Part shown: piece by piece, positions 22,709 through 34,305 of the stretch
How the letters are laid out: the number at the start of each line of letters is the position of its first letter
How positions within the stretch are numbered: position 1 is the first letter of the stretch
DNA from: Apolygus lucorum
Taxonomy: Eukaryota; Arthropoda; Insecta; Hemiptera; Miridae
Assembly (NCBI GenBank): GCA_009739505.2
Contig: CM019179.2
Location: 62,437,397-62,501,396 of the forward strand
Length of the DNA: 64,000 nucleotides
Direction: 5' to 3'
The notes under the pieces: generated by a model
Told to the model about the DNA's origin: nothing
Database searches by the model: none
Seen by the model: only the letters and a program-made list of their open reading frames with translations
Program-made: the position numbers and the translations under genes

Positions 22709-22775
22709 TTGTCCTCCATCACCCCAGATTAATAGCATACGGGAAGTGGGAAGTCCTAAAAACTAATACATCAAT
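22709..22775 (-). repeat. Family C end fragment
   Basis: CCCCAGATTAATAGCATACG and GGGAAGTCCTAAAAAC match the family C end at 60305-60345. Confidence 0.5.
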
Positions 22776-25700
22776 ATTGAGGTTAAAACATACTAATTAA
22801 TATTGTAGTTTAGCGTGTACTTGTTGGAAATAAACATTACATTTTTCCTTTTCAATAGGTGTTACATTAGCGTTACATTTTCCTGAATTCAAAAATTATG
22901 AAGAACTATTAATATTATGTTTTGAACGTATGTTCAATTTAATCCTCACTAGCGACTGGCCGAAATAAATTTGAGCTAAAGTTTGTGCTGATCTTTCTTC
23001 AAACATCTCATGCGGTGACGAATGGAAATGAACCCAGTACAGTTCCACTACTCTTCTCTCGATATATTGAGTGATTACCGCGAGTATTATATTACGACAC
23101 CCGCTCCAAGTAGGCGTAACTTTTCCCCTTAATGAGTGGTTGGTAGAACCCACAAGAGCTCTCGAGGAAAAAATTCACAAGTCAACAGCCGATGCATGAC
23201 GTGAGCGTAAATTGCTCACTTGTCACGCCACTTCTCCCCTTCCTATGTTGCATAAGATTACTCTATCGCTATTCAAATTGAATCGGCGAATCAGATTACT
23301 AAATTCAATAATCTATTTAATATGTTGAAGTACATGTCCCACTTAATGACGCAAAACTTATTTACGCAACTGGTTTCACCTGTATTTGCGATAGATAATA
23401 TATTTATCTATCTGCCGCCCTTAAATCCAATACTCAATTGTACGTTCCACTTATCTCATCGATTAACACAGGTTGTGAAATGAATATTTCCAGGTGTGAG
23501 TCAAAAATTAGGTAGGCAAGTACTTCAAGTAAGTATCCACCTATTTATTGTTGGGTACAACGGTCAATAAACGTTTGCTTCATTCTTCAAACGCCATACT
23601 CGTATATTGTGGTTATAGTGGACTCCAACTTCCCTCGGTGGGCCGGTGGGAACATTTCGATGTTCCCATGAACATCCATGAAGCAGAGGCATGATACATA
23701 CAACTATTTCCATTGCATCCATTTCCTACATAATTATTATTTAATCGAAATATGTACTTCTGATTGAAATTATTATTCCATTTGCATGTAATATTTTATA
23801 TTCTTTTGACAAGAATAAGTCATAGGTATTTTTTTTAAGTATTGAAAGTGACTTTCCGCGAGAATACTTTGCTAAGAACTATTTGCTTTAGAGTTTAATC
23901 TTTTACTGTTTGTTTAATACGGCCCATTCCTAATCATGATTTATATTCTCTTTTAGAACTTAGTACCTACTTATCTTAATTTTAAACCAGAGTCAACTTC
24001 GTTTCTTTACCATGTTTCTCATAAAGCTCCGAAAAAAGTGAAATACGGAGAAGCCCTCCCGAGGATTTATAAACGCAAATAATTTGACTAAGCCGGATTG
24101 ACTAACACAGATAACCTCTCAGCTTACCCTACATTTCATTTAATTTCGTGCATGATGCTTTTTGATAGGACTATGGTGATATTTCTGCATAGTAGGATCT
24201 TAGATTCCAATATGCGACCGACCAAGATTTTTCAAAATTAGCTGGCTCACAATTCAAGATTTTCGAAAGGAAATTTTCATTAATTTACTCCCACTTATTA
24301 GGTGTGGAGGTATAAGTGGCCAGTCTATAATTGTAATTTATTCACTAATCACTTTTCATCACTATAAACAGCCTTGGAATCCACTCTTCACAAACTTTCG
24401 TGTTATGAAGAGGAGATGTACCTATCTAGGTAATAAAAATTTCAAGAACCGATTCATCTCCTACCGCATTTGTGGTCTGCGTTTCTCTTGGTTATTATTT
24501 CATGTCCTCGAAGGAATACATTTTGGATCGAAATGGTGGAGTGAACTTCTATGATCAATAACTTTAACTGTTATCAGTTAACTTTATCAGTTACTGATCA
24601 CTTATCTTTTTTCATTAGAAATACTACCTAGGGATCGTTTACGATGCATAATCGCCACAAAAGCATACGAAGGAGAAAAAGTGGACAACCTATGCTAGGA
24701 AATTCTAAAAAGGAATTGATTTCCGAAGTTCCCCTTACGAGAACAGATTTCATCTTGTGTGAGAAAAAATCTTTGAGGGGCTAGGATTCGACGCAACACA
24801 AGAGGAAACATATTGTTTAGTAATGCATGCATTCCAGGGGACGTCCCATTGGATAAGCATTAGATCAGTTTAACCAGTTCAACCGTACCATATTTGGCTG
24901 ATCTCAACCGAACATGGTTCTTGCTGCTTGTCATGCTAGTTCAGGCTACCAAATAATCTCTCCATTGAACTCTTGAATGTTAATGACAGTCAGTAAAGTC
25001 TGAAAAGGGGGTGTTCATTCTGTTTCTCTGACCATTTTCATTCTGCACTCCCTTTTATAATGATCATTATAACTGGAGAGGGTGGCTATGATTCGTCGTA
25101 AAAGGACAGAAAAACGCACCTGAAGTCACTCACCAAAATTATTGACCAGGGAAGGTCTAGAGCTAAAAACCCAAATGAACATTTTTATTTAGGTCAATTT
25201 TTAACCTCCTGAAAACAATAGTAGTATGGATGGTAGTCAATACCATCCACTATTGAGGTAAAATTGAAGAAGATACATAATTTAATTTATTGAAAGATTA
25301 TTTGTGCACTCATTACTATGTAAGTTATATCACTTGGGAACTGTACTAAACGTACTGAATGAGCATCATCTATGAATATGGCCCAGTAAGGTCTTGGAAA
25401 GACCTTTGATGTTGGAATGTGTCGCTGTAACGATGTGAGATAACAAGGCATCTTCAAATGTCAAAAGCTTCGATTCCGTTTGTTTTCTATGGCGACATAT
25501 TTTTCGAGGCAGTAACAGCTATTTCGATCAATATACTGTACTATCCACTTTTGAAAGATGAATCTTGAGGGGAGTTTCAAACCATTTTCCTTACTACAGT
25601 GTCCATAATTTTCTATAGGCTTGCGGAGAACCCGAGGTTTTTCTTTTAGTTAGGAACATCAAAGTAACTGATTCTAATAAACTACTATTTAAAAACATGA

Positions 25701-26202
25701 CATGAGACAAAAATTAAATATCAAAAATGATAAAACTGCATACTTGAGTAGGACAACACATAAGTATACGTGTACCTACACTAAAAATAGTTAGTAGGCA
25801 TGTCCACTTTACTTTTACCATACAGCAATTCAATTTTGAATGTCGGAGGGGAACGCGAACGGATTTTACAAAGATTTAAACATACAGTTACCACACAAAA
25901 AGGTGAAACTTATCAACAACTCCTCGGTGCTGCCGATCATTCACTCTACTTCCGAAAATATTATTGAGTCAACTCAATTCTCAACACTGCCTCCTGTACT
26001 CCCCGCCCACTGCGAAGGAATGAGAATAAACCTCCTTTGTGACTGAACCGTTTTACCCTCTAGTTTCATAGATTCCCAGTCAATCTGAAGAGTCAGATAA
26101 AATAAATCAACTAAACCTAATAACCCTACATAATATATGTATTATATAACCCTACAATAATGACTGACATTGAAATTTGAACAGTTAAACCCATAGAAAT
26201 CA
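22776..26202. other. Mostly single-copy AT-rich DNA, no gene recognised
   Basis: The longest repeat-poor stretch of the window. It holds a family C end fragment at about 24800-24885 (ATTCCAGGGGACGTCCCATT). Open frames of 68-85 codons (22896-23153 minus, 25840-26046 plus) have no recognisable motif and are likely chance. Confidence 0.4.
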
Positions 26203-26210
26203 TTCAAGTT

Positions 26211-26956
26211 TAGTGTTGTTTCGATACTCCCATATACTCGATACTTGGTATCGAATGAGTATCGAAGTCTTGGTACTGATAGCGATACGAGATCGAAACG
26301 TAAGTACTCGATACCACGAGTATCATTCGATACTTCCTACTAACAAGTATTTTTCCATACAAAAATAATTAGAATGTTATTACTGGTATTTGTCAATGAA
26401 GTTGTCCCAAGTTGGGACTCCCAACCTAGTACCGAATACCTACCTACTCGACCTTTGATCATTCTAGTAACGAGGTGACTTCTATGCTTTCTACACTTTG
26501 TTTATTGCTCTGACAGCACTAATAAGCGGGTAGGAACTCAAGCAAAGAAAAATAATGAAAAGTGAAGTCCAAAAGCGTCCTTATTTTTTAAAAAATATTT
26601 ATAGTTATATAGAAGAGTAGTACTTTTTTTAAGCTTGATAAGAAAAAAAGCAAAGCAAGTAAAGTAACAAGTTGAAGTAACATTGGATGAAATTTATAGG
26701 AAGCGTCTTCCTGCAAGCTTCCCAAAAATTCCAGTCGGTCAAGGTACTTGGGCGAAAGACGATTTCTCTTTTCCGTCATTATGGCACCAGTTTTTGAAAA
26801 TATCTTTCTGAGTTTGTTATTGATATTGTTTCGATACCTCTTTATGTTTACTGATATTAGTAAAACATCGATCCCTCGGCATTCGATGCAAATATCGGAA
26901 GTATCGGAAGCTAGGTATCGATACCAGTAATAATCGCAAGTATCGAAACAACACTA
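26211..26956. mobile_element. hAT-superfamily element, internally deleted
   Basis: TAGTGTTGTTTCGATACT (26211-26228) and its exact reverse complement (26939-26956) are terminal inverted repeats of 18 bp. They are flanked by a perfect 8-bp duplication, TTCAAGTT (26203-26210 and 26957-26964). An 8-bp duplication and TA-purine-N-G ends are the hAT signature. The core (746 bp in all) keeps a piece of the transposase C-terminus on the minus strand. Many GTATCGAT/ATCGATAC-like words lie near both ends and may be subterminal transposase sites. Confidence 0.93.
26700..26805 (-). pseudogene. hAT transposase C-terminal fragment
   Basis: Minus-strand frames read SER, then after a one-base shift IFSKTGAIMTEKRNRLSPKY, then LDRLEFL. 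This is the conserved SER.FS..G.I...KRNRL.P...D.L.FL block of the hAT dimerisation region. It lies inside the hAT termini at 26211-26956 and is followed by AT-rich non-coding sequence. Only about 35 codons remain, so the element cannot mobilise itself. Confidence 0.85.
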
Positions 26957-26964
26957 TTCAAGTT

Positions 26965-27486
26965 ACCAGTTACCAACCTAACTTACTAAAGTTACCTTGG
27001 TTGCCAGTCTTTCCTTATCAATTATTCATGTATGGGCTATTTTCTGATGGATAATCCAAAATGTCTATATTTCATATCCTGTCTTGGATAAGGTAGCAAA
27101 CTCGAATGGGTACGTTAACACCGTTCTAATTTTATTATTCCTCTCCACTTCAAAACAAAAAATGTTAGTACTTCGGTTGTTTGGTATTCCTCGGGGTTCA
27201 AATTACCACATACAAGCATTATTCGGATTCTCAAACTAGTGAAAATCTGTATTTCTAGTCCTAGGGTAAAAGTAGCTTGTTCTGAATGAATGAAGGATTT
27301 TTAGGATATTTTGCCATACCTACATTTAACCATTCCCTACATCCCAGCATTCAAATTTTTAAAAGTGCTGGGAGTCGAAACTCTTCGAATGTTCCAAGGA
27401 AACTTTTTACAGTCCCTTGCTCCTATCACAATTAGCCGTTTTCTTATTTATTATGCTCGGAACCTCACCAGTAAAAAGTAAAGTAA
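26965..27486. other. AT-rich DNA, no gene recognised
   Basis: No repeat-family member or convincing open frame seen. Confidence 0.4.
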
Positions 27487-27810
27487 AGTAAACAACCATC
27501 TCAAGTAGAATTTTCGTCCAACTGCCATTCCTGGCGTCGTGGACGTAATCAGCTGCCTTCCAAAGGGAAGATCAGAATTGGTTCTGATGATTTGGATCGT
27601 GGCTACTTATTGCCTCGCCCGCTTAAGTGGAGTGGGGTTCACCAACGGCCCAACCAATCCAGATTATCTCCCTGGCCGACTGTCCTCAACTTCGGAGATC
27701 TCTCGGGAACCGGTATCAACCCAGCTAACGGCCGTCCTCGGAACATTACCAATATTAACCGTCGTTTGGCGGTTAATATTAACCGTTTTCAGGTTATGGT
27801 TTTGTATTGA
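27487..27810 (+). other. Coding-like open segment, unidentified
   Basis: A frame without stops for about 107 codons (27487-27810) has higher GC than its surroundings and a balanced composition. It includes LPSKGKIRIGSDDLDRGYLL and NFGDLSGTGINPANGRPRN. It has no ATG, as an internal exon would, but I see no strong splice sites. A 14-bp perfect palindrome GGTTAATATTAACC lies near its end (27771-27784). A second frame (27539-27952) is also open, so chance in a GC island cannot be excluded. Confidence 0.25.
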
Positions 27811-28065
27811 GGAGAGCGGTATTTGTGGCGTCATTTCTGGTCAAAATTCCAAATTATTATTCACCTGTTCCAAATTCCCTCATCCATTGATTTGTTTGTT
27901 CAAAATGTATTCACTTGCTATCTTTTCGTTCATGAATCTACATTCAACATGATTTAATTTATTGTAAGTTAACGAGAATATTTTTAACACAACGATTAGA
28001 AATTAATAGGGATACACATAACAATCACCTACATAAATCACCCACTCTAGATAATAACTGCCTCA

Positions 28066-28419
28066 CTACTGTCGTAAATACTCTAGCGTTCCCATAAAAG
28101 CATTTGAACTGGTACAAACCAATGCTATTTCCCCGACTATGGCGAGGGAATAAAAGTAGACTACGTAGGTACTCCATAGAGTTTTCCCTTGTGAAAAGGA
28201 GTAAGTAATCCTCTTATCGTCAGCGCTCATCGTGACCATTGAAGGCATTTTCTTGAGTAAGCCTGTACGTCCGTCTTGGCAATTCCTTCGGCTTGAAATG
28301 TTCTTATGACGAAAATCCTTGAGTAACTTGTGTTTAGTCAAGAAATTGTTTACAGAGTTGTCCACAGAATTAAACACCCTGAATACAAACGCCGGACTAA
28401 CGATGTAATGGATCATCAT
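28066..28419 (-). other. 117-codon open frame, unidentified
   Basis: A minus-strand frame of 117 codons with an ATG. It includes MPSMVTMSADDKRITYSFSQ and a hydrophobic segment, YVVYFYSLAIVGEIALVC. I do not recognise it. It is the longest ATG-to-stop frame in this repeat-poor part of the window, but has no visible splice or promoter support. Confidence 0.25.
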
Positions 28420-28435
28420 TTTCTCTCTTCTTTTC

Positions 28436-28920
28436 AGAAATTTTCAAGAGTGCCCTATCTCGAAAACTCTCGAAATAAAGGTATTGTTTTTTCACCGATT
28501 TGAAATAGTATTGCATTTTTAGAGAGGAGCTCTGTAGGACAAACCGTTCGTTCCCTACGAGAACTTGGGTCGGACTTGCGATTAATCAGAATCGCGAGTG
28601 TGACTCTCCAAACAGTCTTATCTCCGTTGAAAATTTTTGCTGACCGAAATAAGAGAGTCTGGAGATCGATTTGGGCGACCCCCCCCCCCCCCCCCCCCCA
28701 CACGCTATCACTACCTTGCGTTTTTCGTGATAATTAGCTAGAAGATCGCTCCAGGCTCTCCTGACCCGGTCAGGATGACCGAAATGCGAGTTGTCTTCGA
28801 GTTGTACTCAGTTTTACGTCCTTAGCAACCAGTACCCGTAATTAAATTTCCATAATATGGAAATTATGGGAATAATATGGAAATTCCTTCATATTATGAA
28901 GGAACCCAACTCCCTGTTTC
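28436..28920 (+). repeat. Family A fragments with a poly-C run
   Basis: 28436-28680 carries CTCGAAATAAAGGTATTG and CCGTTCGTTCCCTACG. A run of 20 C follows at about 28680-28699. A tail fragment with CGAGTTGTACTCAG and CCTTAGCAACCAGTA lies at 28780-28860. A short run of ATATGGAAATT duplications follows. Confidence 0.7.
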
Positions 28921-28999
28921 TTCCAAATAATCAAATCAAATTATTTAAATTGTGAATTAGGTATGAGTAGATTGTGTAGGTTGGTAGGTAGTGACAATG

Positions 29000-29200
29000 G
29001 CAAAGCTGTGTTCTTTGCAATCGAGTGTCTTCGAGTTGTATTCAGTTTTGCGTCCTTAGCTACCAGTATTCGAAGTTCCATATGAAGGTACCCACAAACC
29101 CCTTTTTCTTCGAATCGAATGTGAAGCGTTCATTTCTTCCAAATAAACTTGATTGTGAAAGTCTGAAGTATGAGTAGGTAGGTAGTAGGTACCTATGATT
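29000..29200 (+). repeat. Family A long-form tail fragment
   Basis: CGAGTTGTATTCAG, GCGTCCTTAGC, CGAATCGAATGTGAAGCG, CTTGATTGTGAAAG and AGGTAGTAGGTACCTATG follow the order of the long-form tail at about 44400-44590. Confidence 0.65.
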
Positions 29201-29204
29201 GGCG

Positions 29205-29445
29205 CGGGGTGTGGTGTGGGAAAAGTGCCACGGAGTTGCATGAGTTGGGCATCTCGGTTGGCGTACTCCGTGGTATCACCATCCGCGTCCTGCTAGGCTC
29301 ATATCTCAGTCGGTGGTCTTTCTATAGAGGCACTTCCTGGGCGTCCTCTCTATTATATCTGATTTATTTATTTATTTTTATTTATGGCGTGCCCCCTCCG
29401 TCACAAAAGACAATTTGTCTTTGAGGGGAGTTGGGAAAAAAAGAA
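29205..29445 (+). pseudogene. 3' end of an R2-like retrotransposon
   Basis: GTGTGGGAAAAGTGCCACGG through GAGTTGGGCATCTCGG, GGGCGTCCTCTCTATTATAT, GGCGTGCCCCCTCCGTC and GAGGGGAGTT before A-rich sequence matches, on the opposite strand, the last codons and 3' UTR of the element at 20625-22044. Only about 240 bp of the 3' end were copied. Confidence 0.8.
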
Positions 29446-29455
29446 AAAAAGATGA

Positions 29456-29560
29456 AGGTCCCCTATGAAAATCATCTCCCCCGGACTAATAGTAGCCAGT
29501 GCGCATGCGCAAACTTTAATTTCCTTGCAACAGTCATATTCTCTCCCCCGATTAGAATTG
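29456..29560 (+). repeat. Family B monomer
   Basis: CCCCTATGAAAATCATC, CCGGACTAATAGTAGCC and the palindrome TGCGCATGCGCA near 29502, then CTTGCAACAG. Confidence 0.75.
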
Positions 29561-30827
29561 GGGTAATTTCGCGACATTTGTATCTACACATCCGAATTTT
29601 CAACCATTATGACGTTTTGGGATTTCTTGATCGACGTAGGAAGTCTGTAGATGCTTTAAAGCTAGGCTGTCAAATGAAGGGTTAAGAGTAATTAAGAGTA
29701 AGGTGTAACTTTCTTCATGATCTCAAAGAAAATATCCTTTTTCTTTACGTGAAAACAAATTTGGGTCCTACAAAATTAAAATGTTCTCTTGTGTTGAGTT
29801 TCAAAACTTTCTGAACAACGCGTGTGTTTGTCGTCAATCTTTGTCTTGAGCTTAGCTTCAACTCATTGTCCGATTTTGATGAAATTCGAGTTTTGAAACC
29901 TCAAGATGGTTCTCCATGGATTCTTTCAACAAAAGGCAAAAACTCAAAAGATGTCACCAAATTCCGGTTTAACCAAAAGTCCAACCAAGTCACTCGGTCA
30001 ATTTTAACTTCCAATAGATGACATTCAAATTTACCTTTATTCACACAAACTCATTTTCATAAAATCATGCTTGTGACGATAACTGTCTTGTTTGGTGGAT
30101 GTCAATGACGCTTTCCTTCAGGTTTACCTTTAGTTATATTTTCGGTTTACAATCTCAAAATACACTTCAACGAGTTATTTTTCATCCTACGCGAACAAAA
30201 TAACCATCCAGGGAAATTAAATGTAAACATTCCTAAACCGGTAGCAAACGCGTGTTTTATTTCAAACCCGTGGGTGTGTGTACGAAACACTCGTATCTTT
30301 CGATAATTCCTGCACGAATTTCCGCTAACTGCAAAGATTAGCTCAAGAATGAGTCTGAGACCACATCTATTATGTACTGAGATATTACCGCTAGTGGAGT
30401 CGCAATAAGCATGTACTTACGTAGGCCTCGGAAAATAAATCAATTTACAGCATGAGAGTTGCATGTACTTGAGTACTAAGTACCGAAAACTTAAAGCTGG
30501 AACTCAAACTTAACTTGAACTCAACAAAAACTTACATTAGGTATGTACTTTGTTATTAACACACTCCGAAAATTTGCTCATTCACTGATGCGCGAATGGG
30601 ATTTTGTATGGTTCCGTGTCTATGTTCTTAAAACCTTGTAAAGGGCCAAACTATGCGAAGTAACAGTCCTATTTCGAGGACAAATTGAAGGGAATGTGCT
30701 GATTAGGGTGTATATGTCTCTTGTAGTAAATTTTACTTCTAATTATTTACTATCATGGGTCATCTTCTGGGTACACTGATGTGCATCGTAGTTTTTGTCC
30801 CAATCATCGAATATACCTTTTGGTTTA
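29561..30827. other. AT-rich DNA, no gene recognised
   Basis: No repeat-family member or convincing coding sequence seen. Confidence 0.4.
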
Positions 30828-30831
30828 TTAT

Positions 30832-31442
30832 TTTAAATAATGAACCATTAGAATCGAGCAAGAAAACAAACTTTAACCCCCTCAAAATTTTAATTTTACG
30901 TTTCAAGGTGCGTAGAATCCGAAAATCGAATAAAAATTTTCCGTCCGCCCGCCGGACACCGTGCGCGGCACAATCCTTGGTTAGAATGGACCAATTTGGT
31001 TGAAATTTGGTACATGGGCTCCATTTAGGGTCTAGTTGTGCCCCGAAGCTTTGTTTGATGTCACTCACTCCTAGGGGTGCAAATTAAGGGTTGAAATGTT
31101 CAATAGTGCCCAAGCTCGAAAACTCTCGAAATAAAGGTATTGTTTTTTCATCAATTTAAAGTAGTATTGAATTTTAAAAAAATTTGAGACCACCAGGAGC
31201 TCTGTAGGACCAACCGTTCGCTCCCTACGAGTTCTTAAGGTTTGGTCTTAAGATCTTAAATCAGAAACACGAGTGTGAATTACCGAAGAGGTCTAACCGA
31301 TCGCTATTCGTTTCTTCGATTTCTATTCAGTATTGCTTCCTTAGCAACCACTAATCAAATTTCCACAATAAGGAAATTCATATTATGAAGCTCCCTATTT
31401 CTTCGAATCGAGTGTGAAGCGTTTAGGTAGTTCTTCCTAATA
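30832..31442 (+). repeat. Family A copy, long-form tail
   Basis: TTTT precedes GGTTTATTATTTTAAATAAT, followed by ATCGAGCAAG, a GTCC/GCC stretch, GGTCTAGTTGTGCCCCGAAG and a tail ending CGAATCGAGTGTGAAGCG. The GCAGCG end is absent. Confidence 0.8.
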
Positions 31443-31496
31443 AACGACACAATGAGGAAACGTGTAAAATGTTGAGCACAGTAGATACATATGAAT

Positions 31497-31715
31497 AAAA
31501 CATCAAGTGGGTGTGCCAAGTGAGAGTGGACCATAGCTTGCTCGTATCCATAACCCGATTGTATGGATGATCTGATCAGTACTAGCTAACTTCTAAACAT
31601 CAGTCTCCAAGTGCCTCGGACTACCCTTATAGAGGACCATTTACAAGCCAAACCACACATTTCTTGAAAATTTATCTGTTTATCTGATTTATCTTGGCTG
31701 TTATAAGGAATTCAC
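31497..31715 (-). repeat. Family B right-end fragment
   Basis: On the minus strand it shows GTTATGGATACGAGCAAGC, the CACTTGGCACACCCAC-type end and the GGAATTC monomer near 31700. Divergent. Confidence 0.6.
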
Positions 31716-31734
31716 CCAATCCCTATGTAATAAT

Positions 31735-32462
31735 GAAAGCCTTGAAAAGCATAGGCTTTATTTAGCGTAAATCATGGCACAAGTATAAACTATGAATGTG
31801 AAATGAGAAATTAGAAAATTTGGTATCTAAGACACGTGATCTAATAAATAATGGATTATAATATTCTGTCCTCCTGATTATCGAACTAAGTCCTCCATGT
31901 TTTTAGAAGGATGCCTGTTCCTCTGAGATATTCTCCTAACTTCATTTTGTGGACTTAACAAGAGATCTTGATCATTAATGTTTTGGGTCTGTTTGCTACT
32001 GTCGAACTGGTCTTAAAATTTCTTTCTGGACTTGAGGCTCGGGTTCTAGTGGATGTGACGACAGATCCTCCCTTCGACATTCTTGAGTTATGGAGTGATC
32101 AGAATCTCTCAAGGGAGCTAAGTCTCGGTTAGATACTGTGGTTCCTCTTCCATCAGGTAGCCTTGCATGCGAGTAGTCTTGGATTTGCCTCCAACAGCTC
32201 AACTTCTATAACTGCTGGATCTTATTTCCTGTTTGATGGTGGTAAGGATTTCATCAGCACCTTGCCAGGCGTAGAAAACCATGTTGGAAGTGAATGCCCG
32301 TTGATTGACTTCCTGGTGTGGCTGAACATTCTTTCGTGTGATGTAGCATTGGTGGCCGTACAGAGTAGGTAACTGACGGGCTGAAGCGCTTGAGTGATTA
32401 CTACTTCCCATTGTTCAGTTCTCAGACCAGCTGTGCGAAGAGCCATTTGTACTGATTTCCAT
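31735..32462 (-). pseudogene. Ty3/Gypsy-like pol C-terminus (integrase) and 3' end
   Basis: Minus-strand frames spell the end of the integrase core and pol tail of a Ty3/Gypsy-type LTR retrotransposon. They contain LLCTATNATSHERMF, then FSTPGKVL, a VELLEANP stretch after one in-frame stop, and after frameshifts HARLPDGRGTTVSNRDLAP and a basic tail RRISQRNRHPS ending at a TAA near 31872. A purine-rich AGGAGGACAGAA follows the stop and may be the polypurine tract. AATAAAGCC further on (near 31765) may be the LTR polyadenylation signal. Catalytic residues of the integrase and everything upstream are missing. The copy is dead. Confidence 0.8.
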
Positions 32463-32690
32463 ATCACACCGTTGAAAACCCCTGAAAATTTTATCGAAAT
32501 CGAACCATAACTTCGTATAGTTTTGTCCGCTACAACGATTTCATGACAAACAGACACGGAACCTAAATTTTTGAAGAAGGCCTAAAACGTAAAACGCGAA
32601 AGGAAATTTGCAGAATTTTTTTTTCAACCTTGAAAAGTGAAAATAATCCGCTACCTTGGTAGACTCGGAAGCAATTCGACAACTTTTGAA
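32463..32690 (-). repeat. Family B left-end fragment
   Basis: The hairpin end (GCTTCCGAGTCTACCAAGG) is at 32645-32672 on the minus strand, followed by TTTTGCGTT-like, GTTCCGTGTCTGTTTGTC and AACTTCGTATAG equivalents. Confidence 0.7.
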
Positions 32691-32799
32691 ATAATGACGA
32701 ATTAGCACTCGAGCCTTTTATTACCAAAAAATATCGAAACAGGGCCATCCATGCGGGGTGCAGTTGCATTGCGATCATTTCAATCAGCAGAATGAAACA

Positions 32800-33150
32800 C
32801 ATTGTTAGTTATGTATGTATTCCAGTGAACGTCTCATTGGTTATGGATTAGTTTAATTCCACCCAGTGAATGATAAAACATACATTGTTATCTATCTTCC
32901 TGCTGCACAAAACTGTTTAAATCAATGTGTATTTTAGTTAGTATTTTGAGTCAGATATAGTGGGATCCCTCCCCTCATCCATATCAAACGGTGCTGGTTT
33001 AGCAACACAGGGGTTATACTTGTACCTACGTCGTAACGTTGAAGTTTCAGCAGGTAATCCGAAGAAGATCACATCCGTATTCACGGTGAAACACTCAAAA
33101 ACCCGGTTTCTAGTGTTCTGGAACCATTATATGGCACCACCGATCTTCAA
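32800..33150 (-). repeat. Family C fragment, divergent
   Basis: ATTCCAGTGAACGTCTCATT, TACGTCGTAACGTTGAAG, CACATCCGTATTCACGGTG and ATGGCACCACCG follow the minus-strand order of family C. Confidence 0.6.
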
Positions 33151-33156
33151 AGCATA

Positions 33157-34303
33157 GGGGAGACCGGGGCCAGTTGGCATAGTTTTTCTTTTTTTATTTT
33201 TCTCATTGTTAATGTTCTTTCTATTTCAAAAATTGAAATTGCCTGTGTTACTACAACTTATTGGCTACAAAATCCCACCAAGAAAGATCCTTTAGATGAA
33301 CTGCAGAAAGCCCTAAATCGAACCTAAGACAGCAAGTCAAGCTGTGCCAACCTACCCCATCTATGGGGTCAGTTGGCATACCTGTTGGGGTCAGTTGGCA
33401 TATGTCCCTTGGTGACAGTAAGGGGCACGTTGGCACGCCAAATGTTTGTAATTGGTGTGCCAACGAGCCCCTTACTGTCACCATGGGACCCAAAGGTTGT
33501 TTTCCAAAATTCAGGTTGCAAGGTCGATAGAATGATAATAGAGGTACTTAGATGAACAAAGTATTTAATGAAATCAATGACAAAACTGTGAAATTTTAAA
33601 TGTGGTTAAATCAAGAGAAAAAATGTCATAAATTGGAAAACAGAATCATGTTCAGCTATGTATCAGCTACGTAATCAGTAGCTGACACTTTGATTGGTTT
33701 ACCAATGCGTTTGGAAACATCTTCTGGCTTGTACCAAATTTCATCTTTCTTTATTTGATACAAAATAGGTACTGTCATTAAAAGGTAGGTAAACATACCT
33801 ACACAGCAGGGCAATTTGGTTGCAGGTTGCTGTAGATTTGGAATTTTCCCACAAATCAGAATGGGGTGGGTTGGCATAAGGCCATAAAAAATTGCTTATG
33901 CCAACTGACCCCAAAAAATTTATGCCAACCGGCCCCAACAGAACTTTCCAAAGTAACATGGCCGCCATTGGTTAGAGAAACAAGATTTGGGAATGTTTCA
34001 CAAGTGGAATCTGTTCATTGGATCAAGTAGAATCCGCAAAAGTTTTAACACTTACCAAGTTGGCAATACAAAGTGCACCAGAAAATATAAAGTAGAGAGG
34101 AAAATTGCTACTTACCAGGGCAAAAATTGCTTTTTTTGTGATGTGACGCTGTGCGTGGATCCAACAGCTTTGACACTTTGTAGGTAACTGGAGGGCATTA
34201 GGAAGGTCACGTGATGAAGACCACAGCCCCCTCCCCTTGCCACCTGATTTTTAGAAGGCACTTTGCCAACCTACCCCATATGCCAACTGGCCCCGGTCTC
34301 CCC
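33157..34303. mobile_element. TA-flanked DNA element with iterated GGGGTCAGTTGGCATA motif
   Basis: Perfect 25-bp inverted ends start GGGGAGACCGGGGCCAGTTG (33157-33181, and inverted 34279-34303). The element (1147 bp) is flanked by TA (33155-33156 and 34304-34305). A paralogous unoccupied site is present at about 43676-43700 (CTTCAAAGTATACCCGGTGC), against CTTCAAAGCATA and TACCCAGTGC on the two sides here. The TIR core GGGGTCAGTTGGCATA recurs internally at 33365, 33387 and 33863, and inverted at 33898, 33921 and 34265 (partial). Minus-strand frames of 73-80 codons exist but no DDE motif was recognised. Superfamily uncertain; a TA duplication suggests a Tc1/mariner-like or ISL2EU-like mechanism. 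Confidence 0.9.
33405..33488. repeat. Strong hairpin inside the TA-flanked element
   Basis: Arms of about 35 bp (CCCTTGGTGACAGTAAGGGG, then CACGTTGGCACGCC, against the inverted copy at 33453-33488) surround a 13-base loop. There are few mismatches. It sits directly after two direct copies of the GGGGTCAGTTGGCATA motif. Confidence 0.8.
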
Positions 34304-34305
34304 TA

